DNA from: Planctomycetota bacterium
Lineage (GTDB): Bacteria > Planctomycetota > Phycisphaerae > WQYP01
DNA: 56,632 nucleotides
Assembly (NCBI GenBank): GCA_021851715.1
Contig: JAJZCR010000018.1
Span: forward strand, 1 to 56,632
Reading direction: 5' to 3'
The position numbers and the translations under genes were made by a program. This document shows positions 34,534 to 44,709 of the stretch, piece after piece. Position 1 is the first letter of the stretch. The number at the start of each line of letters is the position of its first letter. Under the pieces are notes generated by a model that saw nothing but the letters and a program-made list of their open reading frames with translations, ran no database searches and had not been told where the DNA came from.

Positions 34534-35932
34534 AATCCTGCCGGTATCGCTGACTGTGGCCTTCTTTACGCTGTTGATCTGGCTGCTGGCCGGCCTGGCC
34601 TGGACCACTTCACGTGGTGGTTCCCAGATGCCGCTTTACAGTGCTTACCGGTTTGATCCCTACGGATCGGCGGCACTGGAGCGATTTCTTCAGGCCTCCG
34701 GCCGACGCGTTATGCTGCTGACGCACCCCGCTTTGCCCCGGCACGCTGCCGGCGTTCTGATCAATATGACGGCTCCTTATCAGTCAGGTATGCTGGAAGA
34801 TTATTCCACCCGGCAACACTACAATCCGCAGCTGCTGCGATGGATAGCCGATGGCAATACGCTCATCGACTGTACGCAAAACACCACGGGGCTGACGGTT
34901 CATTTTAAATTGAAAGTTCTTGGCCTGAAGACCGTTGTGGGTCCCGCCAAACACAAGCACGGTAAGCCAGGGTCGAAAAAACATGCGGTGCCCCCGCCCC
35001 CGCACGGCGATCTGGTGCTGCCAGTCAATTTTCCCAAGTGGATCACCGTGATGCAAAATGGCGGGAACCCGCACCGACTTGCCCGGTGGATTAAAAATGT
35101 GCCATGGCATTATGCCCGCACAGCGAGTTCCCCTCTGCCCGCGCGGCGACGTCTTTTACAATTGCTGGCACCGGCATGCTTTGTTATTCCCCCCAAGGAC
35201 ACGCATTGGCGAATTCTGGCGAAAACGAAAGCCGGGCCGGTGGCCATCGAAAGGCACGTGGGCCGGGGCCGCGTGGTTTTTGTCGGCTCGCCGTGGCTTA
35301 TACTCAACGGAGGCATAGGTCATGCCGGCAACCTTGATTTTCTGCAAACACTCATCGCCGATAAACCGGTAATTCTGGACCAATGGAGCCTGGGCGTGGG
35401 GCATAATTATACCACGCTGGACGTCCTCCGGCGTTACGGCCTGATGCCCGCACTGCTGGAGCTGATTTTACTGCTGATGGCCTACGCCTGGAGCTGCCGG
35501 GGCTACCCAGCCGCGCCATCCAGCACTTCCAAAGGGCCGGTCCGGTCGAGCGTGGAACAGATTGCCATGCTGGGCCGCCTTTATGAAGGCGCGCTTTCCG
35601 AGCCGGAAATAGTTCAACGGGTTAAGCATGAAATCATGCACCGCCTCGCTGCAGCCCTGCGCTGCCGTCCTGAGCAAATCAGCGGTCACGTACAAAAGCA
35701 GCCTGATTCCGTCCGGCAGGCGTTGCAGTTGATTCTCGTCCGGTTACAAACGGTAGAGCAGAGCCTTATGGAACGGTCCGCAAAATCCAACGCACGGAAG
35801 GCGGCGCGCCACCGTACGTTGGCTGATTTATTGACACAATCATGGCACCTCGCAAAGGAGATACATCATGGCAGACACCCAAGATTCCAAGTTGCGGCTG
35901 ATGATCGAGTCGCTGGAGGCATCAAGGGCTGA
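34526..35932 (+). CDS. DUF4350 domain-containing protein
   Basis: 468 residues. Starts at GTG 34526 behind a strong GGGAGGA. The N-terminal helix is VSLTVAFFTLLIWLLAGLAW. The DUF4350 region is periplasmic (SAYRFDPYGSAALERFLQASGRRVMLLTHPAL, then GGIGHAGNLDFLQTL), and a second helix (LMPALLELILLLMAYAWSC) precedes a cytoplasmic tail. The DUF4350 fold is related to the GldG-type domain. The last 22 codons overlap the MoxR gene by 65 bases in a different frame, an unusually long overlap for this compact operon. Confidence 0.85.
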   Translation: MRKILPVSLTVAFFTLLIWLLAGLAWTTSRGGSQMPLYSAYRFDPYGSAALERFLQASGRRVMLLTHPALPRHAAGVLINMTAPYQSGMLEDYSTRQHYNPQLLRWIADGNTLIDCTQNTTGLTVHFKLKVLGLKTVVGPAKHKHGKPGSKKHAVPPPPHGDLVLPVNFPKWITVMQNGGNPHRLARWIKNVPWHYARTASSPLPARRRLLQLLAPACFVIPPKDTHWRILAKTKAGPVAIERHVGRGRVVFVGSPWLILNGGIGHAGNLDFLQTLIADKPVILDQWSLGVGHNYTTLDVLRRYGLMPALLELILLLMAYAWSCRGYPAAPSSTSKGPVRSSVEQIAMLGRLYEGALSEPEIVQRVKHEIMHRLAAALRCRPEQISGHVQKQPDSVRQALQLILVRLQTVEQSLMERSAKSNARKAARHRTLADLLTQSWHLAKEIHHGRHPRFQVAADDRVAGGIKG

Positions 35933-36842
35933 AATAAAAAAGGTGGTTCGGGGGCAGGAAGTGTTCATTGATTTGATGCTGACCGCACTTCTGGCCGGGG
36001 GGCACGCGCTGCTCGAGGGTGTGCCGGGAACGGCCAAAACATTGAGTGTACGGGCTCTTGCCATGACGCTCTCGTGCCGGTCCAAGCGCATACAATTTAC
36101 GCCGGATCTCATGCCCTCGGATATTCTGGGTACCACGGTCTTCACGCCAGGTGCCAACGAATTTCACCTCCATGAAGGGCCGATCTTCACCGATCTGTTG
36201 CTGGCGGATGAAATCAACCGCGCCCCGGCCAAAACGCAATCCGCCCTGCTGGAAGCCATGAGTGAGCGGCACGTCACGATTGATGGCCAGCGGCATCTGC
36301 TTTCCCCGGTGTTTACGGTCTTTGCCACGCAAAATCCGGTGGAATTTGAAGGAACCTATCCATTGCCGGAAGCGCAGCAAGACCGGTTTCTGATAAAAAT
36401 TTCTGTGGATTATCCGGATGAGGCGTCAGAGCGTGAATTGCTGAACGCCATTGACCAGGGCCATCCACCGGATCAACTGGAAACATCCGGGATTTCCGCC
36501 GTGCTTACCGTGGAGCAGCTTGGCGCGGCCCGCGAGAATCTGGCCAAGGTCCGCGTGGAACCGGCCATTGTGGAATATCTGCTCAAGCTGGTTCGGGCCA
36601 CGCGGAAACATGAGTCTGTGGTCCTTGGGGGCGGTCCGCGTGCGTCCATTGCACTGCTGACTTGCAGCAAGGCCTGGGCGCTGATTCATGGCCGGGATTT
36701 TGTGACCCCGGATGATATCGCCCGACTTGCCGGGCCGGTCCTGGCCCACCGTCTGACCCTTTCCGCCGATGCCGAAGTGGCCGGCACACGCAAGATGGAG
36801 GTTCTGGACCAGATCATGGATTCGCTTGAGGTTCCACGATGA
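35868..36842 (+). CDS. MoxR-family AAA+ ATPase
   Basis: Chaperone-like ATPase, 324 residues. Walker A is GVPGTAKT at 51-58 and Walker B lies in LLLADEINRAPAKTQSALLEAM around 110. Sensor 1 is TVFATQNPVEFEGTYPLPEAQQDRF and the C-terminal lid ends with a conserved GRDFVTPDDIARLAGPVLAHRL. MoxR proteins often act with VWA-type partners such as DUF58, which follows at once. AAGGAG seven bases upstream makes the ATG at 35868 firm despite the 65-base overlap with the previous gene. Confidence 0.96.
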   Translation: MADTQDSKLRLMIESLEASRAEIKKVVRGQEVFIDLMLTALLAGGHALLEGVPGTAKTLSVRALAMTLSCRSKRIQFTPDLMPSDILGTTVFTPGANEFHLHEGPIFTDLLLADEINRAPAKTQSALLEAMSERHVTIDGQRHLLSPVFTVFATQNPVEFEGTYPLPEAQQDRFLIKISVDYPDEASERELLNAIDQGHPPDQLETSGISAVLTVEQLGAARENLAKVRVEPAIVEYLLKLVRATRKHESVVLGGGPRASIALLTCSKAWALIHGRDFVTPDDIARLAGPVLAHRLTLSADAEVAGTRKMEVLDQIMDSLEVPR

Positions 36843-38149
36843 ACGTGCCGGGGAAAGCAACAATCTGGTCTCTGGCGGCCATTTCGGCGCTGCTGCTGCC
36901 GGCAGCGGTCAGTCGGCCGCTGCTGGGTGCCAGCTTGAGCCTGGACTTTATTGTGGTCCTGCTGTTTATTCTGGATGCCGTGGTGCTCAACAGAACCACG
37001 ATCCGGATAACGCCGGAATTTCCGCTGCGCGGAGAGGTAGGCACCGCCCTGAAACTGGGCTACCGCATTGAAAATCTCTCCACGCGCAGCGTCATCATCA
37101 CGTTGGAACAACCGTGGCCGGCAGACGCGTGCGGCGAAGCTCAGCGGATTCATATAACCGTTCGGGCGATGGAGTCTGTGTTGACGTCCCTGGCCATAAC
37201 CCCCATGGCCCGCGGCCCGCTGGAATTGAAGCCCGCCACAGTCAGCGTGACGTTGATGATGCCATGGGCGCTGCGGCGTACCACCGGGCCGGTACCACCG
37301 GCAATTCCTATTTACCCTGATCTGCGGGGCATTCGACGGTTTGAAATTTTGCGGCAACATCACGCGCTGGCCTTGATGGGCCTGCATCGACGGCGTGTTC
37401 TGGGCAGTGGCCGCGAATTTGAGCAACTCAGGGATTACCTTCCAGATGATGACTTCCGTGACATCAACTGGAAAAGCTCCGCCCATCATCAACGGCTGAT
37501 TACCAATGTGTTTCAGGTGGAACGTCGACAGGACGTGCTGCTTTGCCTGGACGCCAGCCGTATGATGGCCAATTCCATCGGCAAACGCACTATGCTGGAT
37601 TGCGCTATTAACGCAGCGGTCATGCTGGGGCATGCGGTGATCCGCCAGAATGACCGTGTTGGCGCTCTGGTTTTCCGCGATTCTGTCACCACCTTTATAA
37701 AACCTTCCGGATCGACCCTGGCCATGCGGAACGTGCTTGACGCCCTGGCCGATTGCCAAACCGAAATGGTATATCCTTCTTACGCGGCGATGGCCGCCGC
37801 CATTCGCCTGCGACAGAACAAGCGTTGCATGATTTTTCTTTTCACCGATCTCAACGATCCACAACTGGTGGAGAATTTGCTGGATGCTGCCGTATTGCTG
37901 CGCCACCGGCATCTTTTAAAGGTGGTGTCGCTGCGAGATCCATTATTGGATCGCATTGCCGACGGCCCAACCGCAACAACCGATCGCTTTTTTCAAGCCA
38001 TCGCCGCCCGCAAACTGGTCACCGAGCGTGACAGCCGTAAACGCAAGCTGTCCATGGCCGGGGCCGGTCTGATCGAAGCGGACGCGGACACCTTGACCCT
38101 CGGTGTCATCAATGCCTATCTGGCCATTAAATCCCGCCAGTTGGCGTAG
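36839..38149 (+). CDS. DUF58 domain-containing (VWA-like) protein
   Basis: 436 residues. Two N-terminal helices (TIWSLAAISALLLPAAV, LDFIVVLLFILDAVVL) and a periplasmic-like beta domain come first. The DUF58 motif GSGREFEQLRDYLPDDDFRDINWKSSAHHQRL follows, leading into a VWA-like fold. The metal-site loop reads LDASRMM, so the DxSxS pattern is incomplete (M in place of the second S). Partner of the MoxR ATPase by gene order, and co-translated with it through an ATGA overlap. Last gene of the operon; it converges with the SpoIIM-like gene 15 bases away. Confidence 0.93.
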   Translation: MNVPGKATIWSLAAISALLLPAAVSRPLLGASLSLDFIVVLLFILDAVVLNRTTIRITPEFPLRGEVGTALKLGYRIENLSTRSVIITLEQPWPADACGEAQRIHITVRAMESVLTSLAITPMARGPLELKPATVSVTLMMPWALRRTTGPVPPAIPIYPDLRGIRRFEILRQHHALALMGLHRRRVLGSGREFEQLRDYLPDDDFRDINWKSSAHHQRLITNVFQVERRQDVLLCLDASRMMANSIGKRTMLDCAINAAVMLGHAVIRQNDRVGALVFRDSVTTFIKPSGSTLAMRNVLDALADCQTEMVYPSYAAMAAAIRLRQNKRCMIFLFTDLNDPQLVENLLDAAVLLRHRHLLKVVSLRDPLLDRIADGPTATTDRFFQAIAARKLVTERDSRKRKLSMAGAGLIEADADTLTLGVINAYLAIKSRQLA

Positions 38150-38164
38150 GGGCGAGAGGCCGCT

Positions 38165-39190
38165 TCATTCGTCGTTGGCGGAATCCCATTCCGGCTTTTT
38201 GAGCGGCATGAAAAACAGGTAGGCAATCAGCGCGCAAAACAATGCACAGGCAAAAAATATCTTCAGAAAATACGGTAACACCGGGGCGGTAATCTGGCTG
38301 AATCCCCCTTCAATCAATCCTGCCAGCACCAGCATATGGGCGCAGCCGATAAGCAAATTTAACAAATCATCGCGTTGATCCCGCACGCTCGCCCACACCG
38401 AGCTGTGCCGCCCGCCGCGCGTCCACATGGCCCGGGCGACGATCAGGCCCGCCGTTGCCGCAATACCGATGGCCGGCAGTTCAAGGACTCCATGAGGTCC
38501 CACCCAGGAAATAAAATAAGTGCCCACATGATCCGCCTGATAACGCTGCCCCAGCGACCCCAGCATGGCCCCGCTGAAAAATAGCATTACCACGGTACCC
38601 AGGCCAAAGGTCAGCCCCAAGGCAAAGGTCATCACCGCCACTTCAATATTGTGGGTAAACAGAAAAACTGAAAACAGCAGATTTTCCTCGGCACTGTAAT
38701 GGAACTTCCGGGAACTGTCCGTCGCAATGCGCTCGGCCACACGGTGTGCGGGGCTCTGCCGGAAAAATTCGGCCGGCACGAATGTCAAGGCAGTTGACGG
38801 ATGCGCGGCGGTAATGGCATATCCGGCGACGGTTCCCGCGCACATAATCAGGGCCGACAGCAGCAGGGCCGTCCACTGTTTGCGGACCGTGGCGGGAAAA
38901 TCATATCTTAAGAGGTGCCACCAGGCGGAAAACAACCGTGTGCGTTGCGGCACAACCAGGTGCTGGAAGGCGCGGGAGACCAACATTTCCAGGTAGTCCA
39001 GCAAGGCGGAACCTCCGCCGTAGGTCTGCACCAGGTTCAAATCATTGGAGGCCATGCGATACAGCGTAAAAAATTCCTCCGCCTCGGAGGTGGAAAGCCC
39101 CTGCACGGTATCATGGTCGGCTTTGTCGGTCAGTACGGTCAACCGCTTCCACTTGTTTTCCCGTCGCGCGATGAACTGGTTAATATCCAT
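38165..39190 (-). CDS. Stage II sporulation protein M (SpoIIM)-family membrane protein
   Basis: 341 residues. A soluble helical N-terminus (MDINQFIARRENKWKRLTVLTDKA, then LSTSEAEEFFTLYRMASNDLNLVQT) precedes five or so membrane helices. These contain the family stretch NIEVAVMTFALGLTFGLGTVVMLFFSGAMLG and the WVGPHGVLELPAIGIAATAGL motif (GHG/PHGxxEL). This gene type usually stands next to RDD, MoxR and DUF58 genes, but here it runs in the opposite direction, tail to tail. There is no sporulation implication. ATG 39190 is preferred; the frame is open to 39241. Confidence 0.9.
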   Translation of the reverse strand: MDINQFIARRENKWKRLTVLTDKADHDTVQGLSTSEAEEFFTLYRMASNDLNLVQTYGGGSALLDYLEMLVSRAFQHLVVPQRTRLFSAWWHLLRYDFPATVRKQWTALLLSALIMCAGTVAGYAITAAHPSTALTFVPAEFFRQSPAHRVAERIATDSSRKFHYSAEENLLFSVFLFTHNIEVAVMTFALGLTFGLGTVVMLFFSGAMLGSLGQRYQADHVGTYFISWVGPHGVLELPAIGIAATAGLIVARAMWTRGGRHSSVWASVRDQRDDLLNLLIGCAHMLVLAGLIEGGFSQITAPVLPYFLKIFFACALFCALIAYLFFMPLKKPEWDSANDE

Positions 39191-39334
39191 GACTCCATTG
39201 TCCTTCCATCCGATGGAAACGGCAATCAACCATCCTGGCATCGCGATGGCCCAATGCTGGAGACGGCGATTTTCGTGAACCCATCTTTGAATTTTGCCCC
39301 GGTCAGTACATCCTTGACATAGTTTCGATCTGTT

Positions 39335-39353
39335 GCGGGGTTGAAAACCCCGC
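39335..39353. repeat. 8-bp perfect hairpin
   Basis: GCGGGGTT-GAA-AACCCCGC. A stable hairpin without a following T-run, in the divergent region between the SpoIIM-like gene and gap. Could be an operator or an mRNA leader structure. Confidence 0.6.
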
Positions 39354-39448
39354 TGGGCGCTCCGGCGGAATCTGCGGACTATCGTCCGGCAGGTTGTCCC
39401 ACGGCCATGATCCCGTGTATTGACAGGGCTAAGATTTTCCTAGGTTAT

Positions 39449-39472
39449 TTATCGCCGATAGTGCGGCGATAA
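39449..39472. repeat. 9-bp perfect hairpin
   Basis: TTATCGCCG-ATAGTG-CGGCGATAA. It lies 24 bases after a TTGACA at 39420-39425, a position suitable for an operator or the start of a leader. Confidence 0.6.
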
Positions 39473-39544
39473 GCAAAGTGACGGCGTTGGGTCCGGTTGA
39501 TATGCGTCTACAGGCGTGAATGCCAGGGCCATTTTCAGAATACA

Positions 39545-39587
39545 AGGGCAGAGACATTTAATTCAGCTACAAGCGTAGTTTGGCGGC
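39545..39587. repeat. 43-bp dispersed repeat, copy 2
   Basis: Exact match to 29371-29413, same orientation, again in a non-coding stretch upstream of a plus-strand gene (gap starts about 200 bases downstream). Confidence 0.9.
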
Positions 39588-39771
39588 TGTGGCACCAGGC
39601 CCGTCACCGGCGGTTCTGCGCCTGGAGCCACAACATATCGCCGCACCGCCGCTGCGGTATTTTGGATGGCTTGCGTTAAGCCGCCAGTATCCTGTAGTAT
39701 CACGGGCTTGGAATTTGCCCGGTCATCGGAGCATGTTGTTGTAGCTCCGTTGCCGGACTTTATGATGATGA

Positions 39772-40809
<1,038 letters not shown>

Positions 40810-40823
40810 AAAGGGGCCTGTGG

Positions 40824-41333
40824 GTGCGGTGGATCTGGATTGATCGTTTTGAAAGCTTTGAGCCCGGCAGAAGTGCCGTCGCCATCAAAAACGTTACGCT
40901 TTCAGAAGATCATCTCCATGATCATTTTCCGGGTTTTCCGATCATGCCCACCAGCCTGATGATAGAGGGCATGGCGCAGACCAGCGGTATTCTGGTTGGG
41001 GCGGTGCGGGAATTCAAAGAAAAGGTGATTCTCGCCAAAATTAACCAAGCCGCGTTTGAGCGGCTGGTTCGCCCCGGCGAACAAATTGTCTATCGCGCCA
41101 CTATCAGCCAGCTCAACGAAACTGGTGCTTCCATCGCGGGCCGCGTTATCTCCCGAACGTGGCATGGCGGTGCCCCGGTGGAAGTGGCGGTGGGCACGGT
41201 GGACCTCATGTTTTCGCATATTGACCAGAACATGTCGGGGATGAAGTTTCCGGATTTCAATTTTGTGTTCAATTCCCAGTTCATGGAACTCTTCGCCCTC
41301 TATCGCCGCGACCTGAATTTGTCCTTGCCGTAA
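40824..41333 (+). CDS. FabZ-like 3-hydroxyacyl-ACP dehydratase homologue
   Basis: Single hot-dog domain, 169 residues. The catalytic pattern HDHFPGFPIMP (H34) with E48 in MIEGMAQ matches FabZ, though the usual MPG glycine is replaced (MPT). The start MRWIWIDRF and the DLMFSHIDQN-type C-terminus are a form I associate with planctomycetes rather than classic FabZ. It begins at GTG behind a G-rich stretch. Position right after gap and before pyrF suggests a housekeeping operon. Whether it acts in fatty acid synthesis is not shown. Confidence 0.8.
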   Translation: MRWIWIDRFESFEPGRSAVAIKNVTLSEDHLHDHFPGFPIMPTSLMIEGMAQTSGILVGAVREFKEKVILAKINQAAFERLVRPGEQIVYRATISQLNETGASIAGRVISRTWHGGAPVEVAVGTVDLMFSHIDQNMSGMKFPDFNFVFNSQFMELFALYRRDLNLSLP

Positions 41334-41363
41334 GCCGTCCGGCTACGCATCAGGAAATTGTCC

Positions 41364-42314
41364 ATGCCGATCACCAATTTCGCCGACCGCCTGCTCGCCG
41401 CCATTGATCAACGGCAAACCCCCTTGATCCTGGGGTTGGATCCCGTGTATGAAAAGCTGCCGGCGGCCATTACCTCTCAGGCCGGCAAGAATGACCCCAC
41501 GCGGGCCGGCGATTGTGTCAATGCCATGCTCGAATTTTGCCGGCAAATCATCGACGTCGTGGCGGCACACGTGCCGGCGGTTAAAATCAACAGTGCCTAT
41601 TTTGAGCGCTACCAATGGCTGGGCTGGCAGGCCTATGGTCGTCTGGTACAGGAATCCCGGGCCGCCGGATTGCTGGTCATCGGCGATGTAAAACGCGCCG
41701 ACATCGGCCACACCGCGGAACAATATGCCGCAGCCGCCCTGGCTGACAACGACTTTAGCGACCTGGGCCACCTCAGCGGACCTGATGCCATCACCATCAA
41801 TCCCTATTTTGGTTTCGATGGCATCAAGCCTTTTACCGATATCGCCCAAAAGATGGGGAAAGGGGTCTTTATTCTGCTGCGCACCAGCAACCCCAGCGCC
41901 GGTGAAATCCAGGAAATACCCGCCGCCGACGGACGGCCACTCTATCAACACGTAGCGGATCGCATGGACGCCTGGGCTCAGGGCCTGATGGGAACCTGCG
42001 GTTTCAGCTCGATCGGCGCGGTGGTGGGTGCCACCACGCGGGATTCGCTGATTCATTTGCGCCGCGCATTGCCGCACACTCTGTTTTTGATACCCGGCAT
42101 CGGTGCCCAAGGCGGCAATCTGCAGGATTGCGCCCACGTTTTTGATCGCGCCGGGCACGGGGCGGTAATTTCCGCCAGCCGTTCGATTATTTTTGCCTAT
42201 CGAGATAAAAAATATGCCGGTTTTGCGGACCAGCAGTGGTCGAAAGCCGTGCTGCAATCGGTACTCGATACACGCCGCGAGATCACCGCGGCTCTGCACG
42301 AAACCCAGCGATAA
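41364..42314 (+). CDS. pyrF: Orotidine 5'-phosphate decarboxylase (type 2)
   Basis: Converts OMP to UMP in pyrimidine synthesis. The 316-residue length is the long type 2 form. LILGLDPVYEKLP starts the barrel, VKINSAYFERY carries a substrate lysine, and the catalytic DVKRADIG motif (Asp-Lys-x-x-Asp) is intact. A phosphate-binding GIGAQGG is near the C-terminus. AGGA stands eight bases before ATG 41364; an in-frame TTG at 41358 is less likely. Confidence 0.96.
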   Translation: MPITNFADRLLAAIDQRQTPLILGLDPVYEKLPAAITSQAGKNDPTRAGDCVNAMLEFCRQIIDVVAAHVPAVKINSAYFERYQWLGWQAYGRLVQESRAAGLLVIGDVKRADIGHTAEQYAAAALADNDFSDLGHLSGPDAITINPYFGFDGIKPFTDIAQKMGKGVFILLRTSNPSAGEIQEIPAADGRPLYQHVADRMDAWAQGLMGTCGFSSIGAVVGATTRDSLIHLRRALPHTLFLIPGIGAQGGNLQDCAHVFDRAGHGAVISASRSIIFAYRDKKYAGFADQQWSKAVLQSVLDTRREITAALHETQR

Positions 42315-42358
42315 CAGCCGGCTGCGGCTGACAACCCCTGCAATTGAAACCGGAAGCT

Positions 42359-43771
42359 ATGACCAAAAACCATCCATTCATCACCGTTTCTCCGCGGATG
42401 CGCGTTGTGGTGATGGGGCTGGGCCGATTTGGCGGCGGCGTGGGCGTTAGTCGATGGCTTTGTCAGCAAGGTTGCCGGGTGGTTGTCACCGATATGGAAT
42501 CGGCCGAGAGCCTCGCCGATTCCGTGGCCCAGTTGGCTGGGACGGGTTGCGAATTTGCGCTTGGCGGGCACGATACGGCCATTTTGCAGCAGGCCGATCT
42601 GCTGGTGGTGAACCCGGCGGTGGATAAGGATAAATCCGAGTTTGTACAGGCTGCCCGTCGCCATGGCGTTCCCATCACCACTGAAATCAATTTATTTGTG
42701 CAGCGCTGCTGCGCCAAAATTGTAGGTATAACCGGCAGTGTCGGTAAATCCACCACCACCGCCATGATCTGCCAGGCGTTGACAGCCTGCCTGGCCGATA
42801 CCCCATCCCGGCGTTGTTGGATGGGTGGCAACATCGGCCATTCGCTGCTCACGGAACTGCCGAACATTGCGGCCGAGGATATTGTCGTTCTTGAGCTTTC
42901 CAGTTTCATGCTGGAAGATACGCCGCTGGTCCACTGGTCCCCACACGTGGCAGTGGTCACCAATGTGGTCCCCAACCATCTGGATCGCCACGGTACACTG
43001 GCCGATTATGCCGCCATCAAAAAAAATATCCTGCGTTTTCAAACCGCCATGGACACCGCCATCCTCAATGGAGAAGATACCACAGTCAGCAGTTGGCGGG
43101 AGCAATCGCCGGGGCGCACCATGGTTTATCACGTGTGTGGCAGTGAAAAACTTAACCTGCTGGTTCCGGGAGATCATAATCAATCCAACGCCCAGGCGGC
43201 CTTGGCGGTGGTGGAAGCGCTGGGCTTTTTTACGCAGCGGCCTGCCGCCATTGCTGCACTGGAACGATTTTCCGGCCTGCCGCATCGGCTCCAACTGGTG
43301 CATACTGATACGGTTCGACACGGCCAGCCGGTCTGCTGGTATAACGATTCCAAGGCCACTACGCCGGCAGCCACGCTGACGGCTTTGCAAGCTTTTCCGG
43401 AAAGATCCTTTATTTGTATCGTTGGCGGATACGACAAACACCTGGACTTAGGCGAACTGGGCACCGTTCTGGCCAGACGCGCGGCCGGGGTTTTGGGTAT
43501 TGGTGCCACCGGCCAAAAAATCATAGATTTGGCGGTGCAAACTGGCCTGTTGCCCCAAAATAGGCTTGTCTATACCCAAACGTTGGCCGCAGCAGTTCAA
43601 CATGCCCGGCACTGGCTCAAATTTCCTGATCTGCTTTGCGCAGATGTTAAAAATGTGGTCCTTTCGCCTGGATGCGCCTCGTACGATCAATTTTCTAATT
43701 ACGAAAAACGCGGCGAGATATTCACCACCCTTGCCAAACAGCGGGATTTATCAGACGCTGAAAAGACCTGA
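42359..43771 (+). CDS. murD: UDP-N-acetylmuramoylalanine--D-glutamate ligase
   Basis: Cytoplasmic Mur ligase that adds D-glutamate to UDP-MurNAc-L-alanine. 470 residues. The N-terminal Rossmann domain is MRVVVMGLGRFGGGVGVSRWL. The ATP P-loop is GITGSVGKSTTTAM and the Mur pattern ELSSFMLEDTPLVHWSPHVAVVTNV follows, with the HLDRH motif after it. The C-terminal domain has WYNDSKATTPAATLTAL and GGYDKHLDL, both diagnostic of MurD. It implies a peptidoglycan wall. A TTG at 42344 is an alternative start but lacks a ribosome binding site. A terminator lies 130 bases downstream. Confidence 0.95.
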   Translation: MTKNHPFITVSPRMRVVVMGLGRFGGGVGVSRWLCQQGCRVVVTDMESAESLADSVAQLAGTGCEFALGGHDTAILQQADLLVVNPAVDKDKSEFVQAARRHGVPITTEINLFVQRCCAKIVGITGSVGKSTTTAMICQALTACLADTPSRRCWMGGNIGHSLLTELPNIAAEDIVVLELSSFMLEDTPLVHWSPHVAVVTNVVPNHLDRHGTLADYAAIKKNILRFQTAMDTAILNGEDTTVSSWREQSPGRTMVYHVCGSEKLNLLVPGDHNQSNAQAALAVVEALGFFTQRPAAIAALERFSGLPHRLQLVHTDTVRHGQPVCWYNDSKATTPAATLTALQAFPERSFICIVGGYDKHLDLGELGTVLARRAAGVLGIGATGQKIIDLAVQTGLLPQNRLVYTQTLAAAVQHARHWLKFPDLLCADVKNVVLSPGCASYDQFSNYEKRGEIFTTLAKQRDLSDAEKT

Positions 43772-43900
43772 AAACCGCACCGAAAAAATATCACGCCAGC
43801 GCAAACCCTTCCAACCTCCGCATCGTATATAAGGTTGCTATGGTTGCAGGCCTGTTGTGGCCCGACCATTGATGATGTTCCTTCCTTCTCCCCCACGAAA

Positions 43901-43940
43901 GCCGGTGGTTGCCTCCCACGCGACCATCGGCTATTTTTTT
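43901..43940 (+). terminator. Rho-independent terminator after murD
   Basis: GCCGGTGGT (43901-43909) pairs with ACCATCGGC (43923-43931): nine pairs with one G-U. It is followed by TATTTTTTT (43932-43940). This is the clearest intrinsic terminator in the window and probably ends the gap-to-murD transcript. Confidence 0.75.
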
Positions 43941-44046
43941 GTGAGATGATCGCGCTGGCAAACCAAAGTATGGCCCACGGTCCGCCACCTGCCGTCGCAT
44001 CGCATATGGTTTTTGAAGCCCGCTGAGTCCTTGGCGTGGTGCAGGA

Positions 44047-44052
44047 TATAAT
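44047..44052 (+). promoter_or_regulatory. Candidate -10 of nadD promoter
   Basis: Perfect TATAAT 45 bases before the nadD start, just past the upstream terminator. The -35 region (CTGAGT at 18 bases) matches poorly. Confidence 0.4.
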
Positions 44053-44097
44053 CGCCGGCGCAGGCGGCACTGAAGGGCCGGCTTAACGGATGGATTT

Positions 44098-44709
44098 ATG
44101 ACCAGGCACATTCTTTTCGGTGGATCATTTGATCCCATTCATATTGGACATCTGATTGTGGCTCGTGCGGCCAAGGAAAAGTGCAACGCGGCGGGAGTGC
44201 TGTTGATGCCGGCGCGGGTATCGCCGCACAAAATGCAGCGGCCCATGACGGCCGGTCAGCACCGGTTTAACATGATTTCGCTGGCCATTAAGGCGGATCC
44301 GGCTTTTGCTGTCTCCAAGGTGGAAATCAATCGTACCGGTCCAAGCTACACCTGGGATACCCTGGACGCCCTGGAGAAGGCGCAGCCGGACCATGAATTT
44401 GTGCTGTTGCTGGGATGGGATCAACTGGCCAGGCTGGGTACCTGGTATCGCGCGGAAGAATTGCTGGCCCGGGTGGATGTGGCGGTGCTGCCGCGCGGCG
44501 ATGGGACCGGCGGTAAAATCCCGCGGCCTGCAGGCGTGTCGGCCCGCATCTGGCGGAAGGTGCTGGCTGCGGTCATTGATACGCCGCGGATCGATATTTC
44601 ATCCACTGCCATCCGCGACCGGGTGCGGCGGGGTTTGTCCATCGAGTACCTGGTTCCCGAGGCGGTTGGCCGGTATATCATGCGCCGGCGGTTGTATCGA
44701 GCCGCCTGA
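44098..44709 (+). CDS. nadD: Nicotinate-nucleotide adenylyltransferase
   Basis: Adenylates nicotinate mononucleotide in NAD synthesis. 203 residues, normal length. The nucleotidyltransferase motif GGSFDPIHIGHL gives the HxGH site. LMPARVSPHK, LLGWDQLARLGTWYR and the C-terminal ISSTAIRDRVRRG complete the family pattern. It stands alone between a terminator and a long intergenic region. Confidence 0.96.
   Translation: MTRHILFGGSFDPIHIGHLIVARAAKEKCNAAGVLLMPARVSPHKMQRPMTAGQHRFNMISLAIKADPAFAVSKVEINRTGPSYTWDTLDALEKAQPDHEFVLLLGWDQLARLGTWYRAEELLARVDVAVLPRGDGTGGKIPRPAGVSARIWRKVLAAVIDTPRIDISSTAIRDRVRRGLSIEYLVPEAVGRYIMRRRLYRAA

Larger units (their letters stand above)
43772..44097. other. Intergenic region between murD and nadD
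   Basis: No gene is supported. It contains a Rho-independent terminator (43901-43940) in its middle and a perfect -10 hexamer (44047-44052) before nadD, so it appears to separate two transcription units. Confidence 0.6.

Noticed and set aside
38165..39190. SpoIIM-like gene as evidence for sporulation
   Set aside because: SpoIIM-family proteins are common next to RDD/MoxR/DUF58 genes in non-spore formers, and no other sporulation gene is present.
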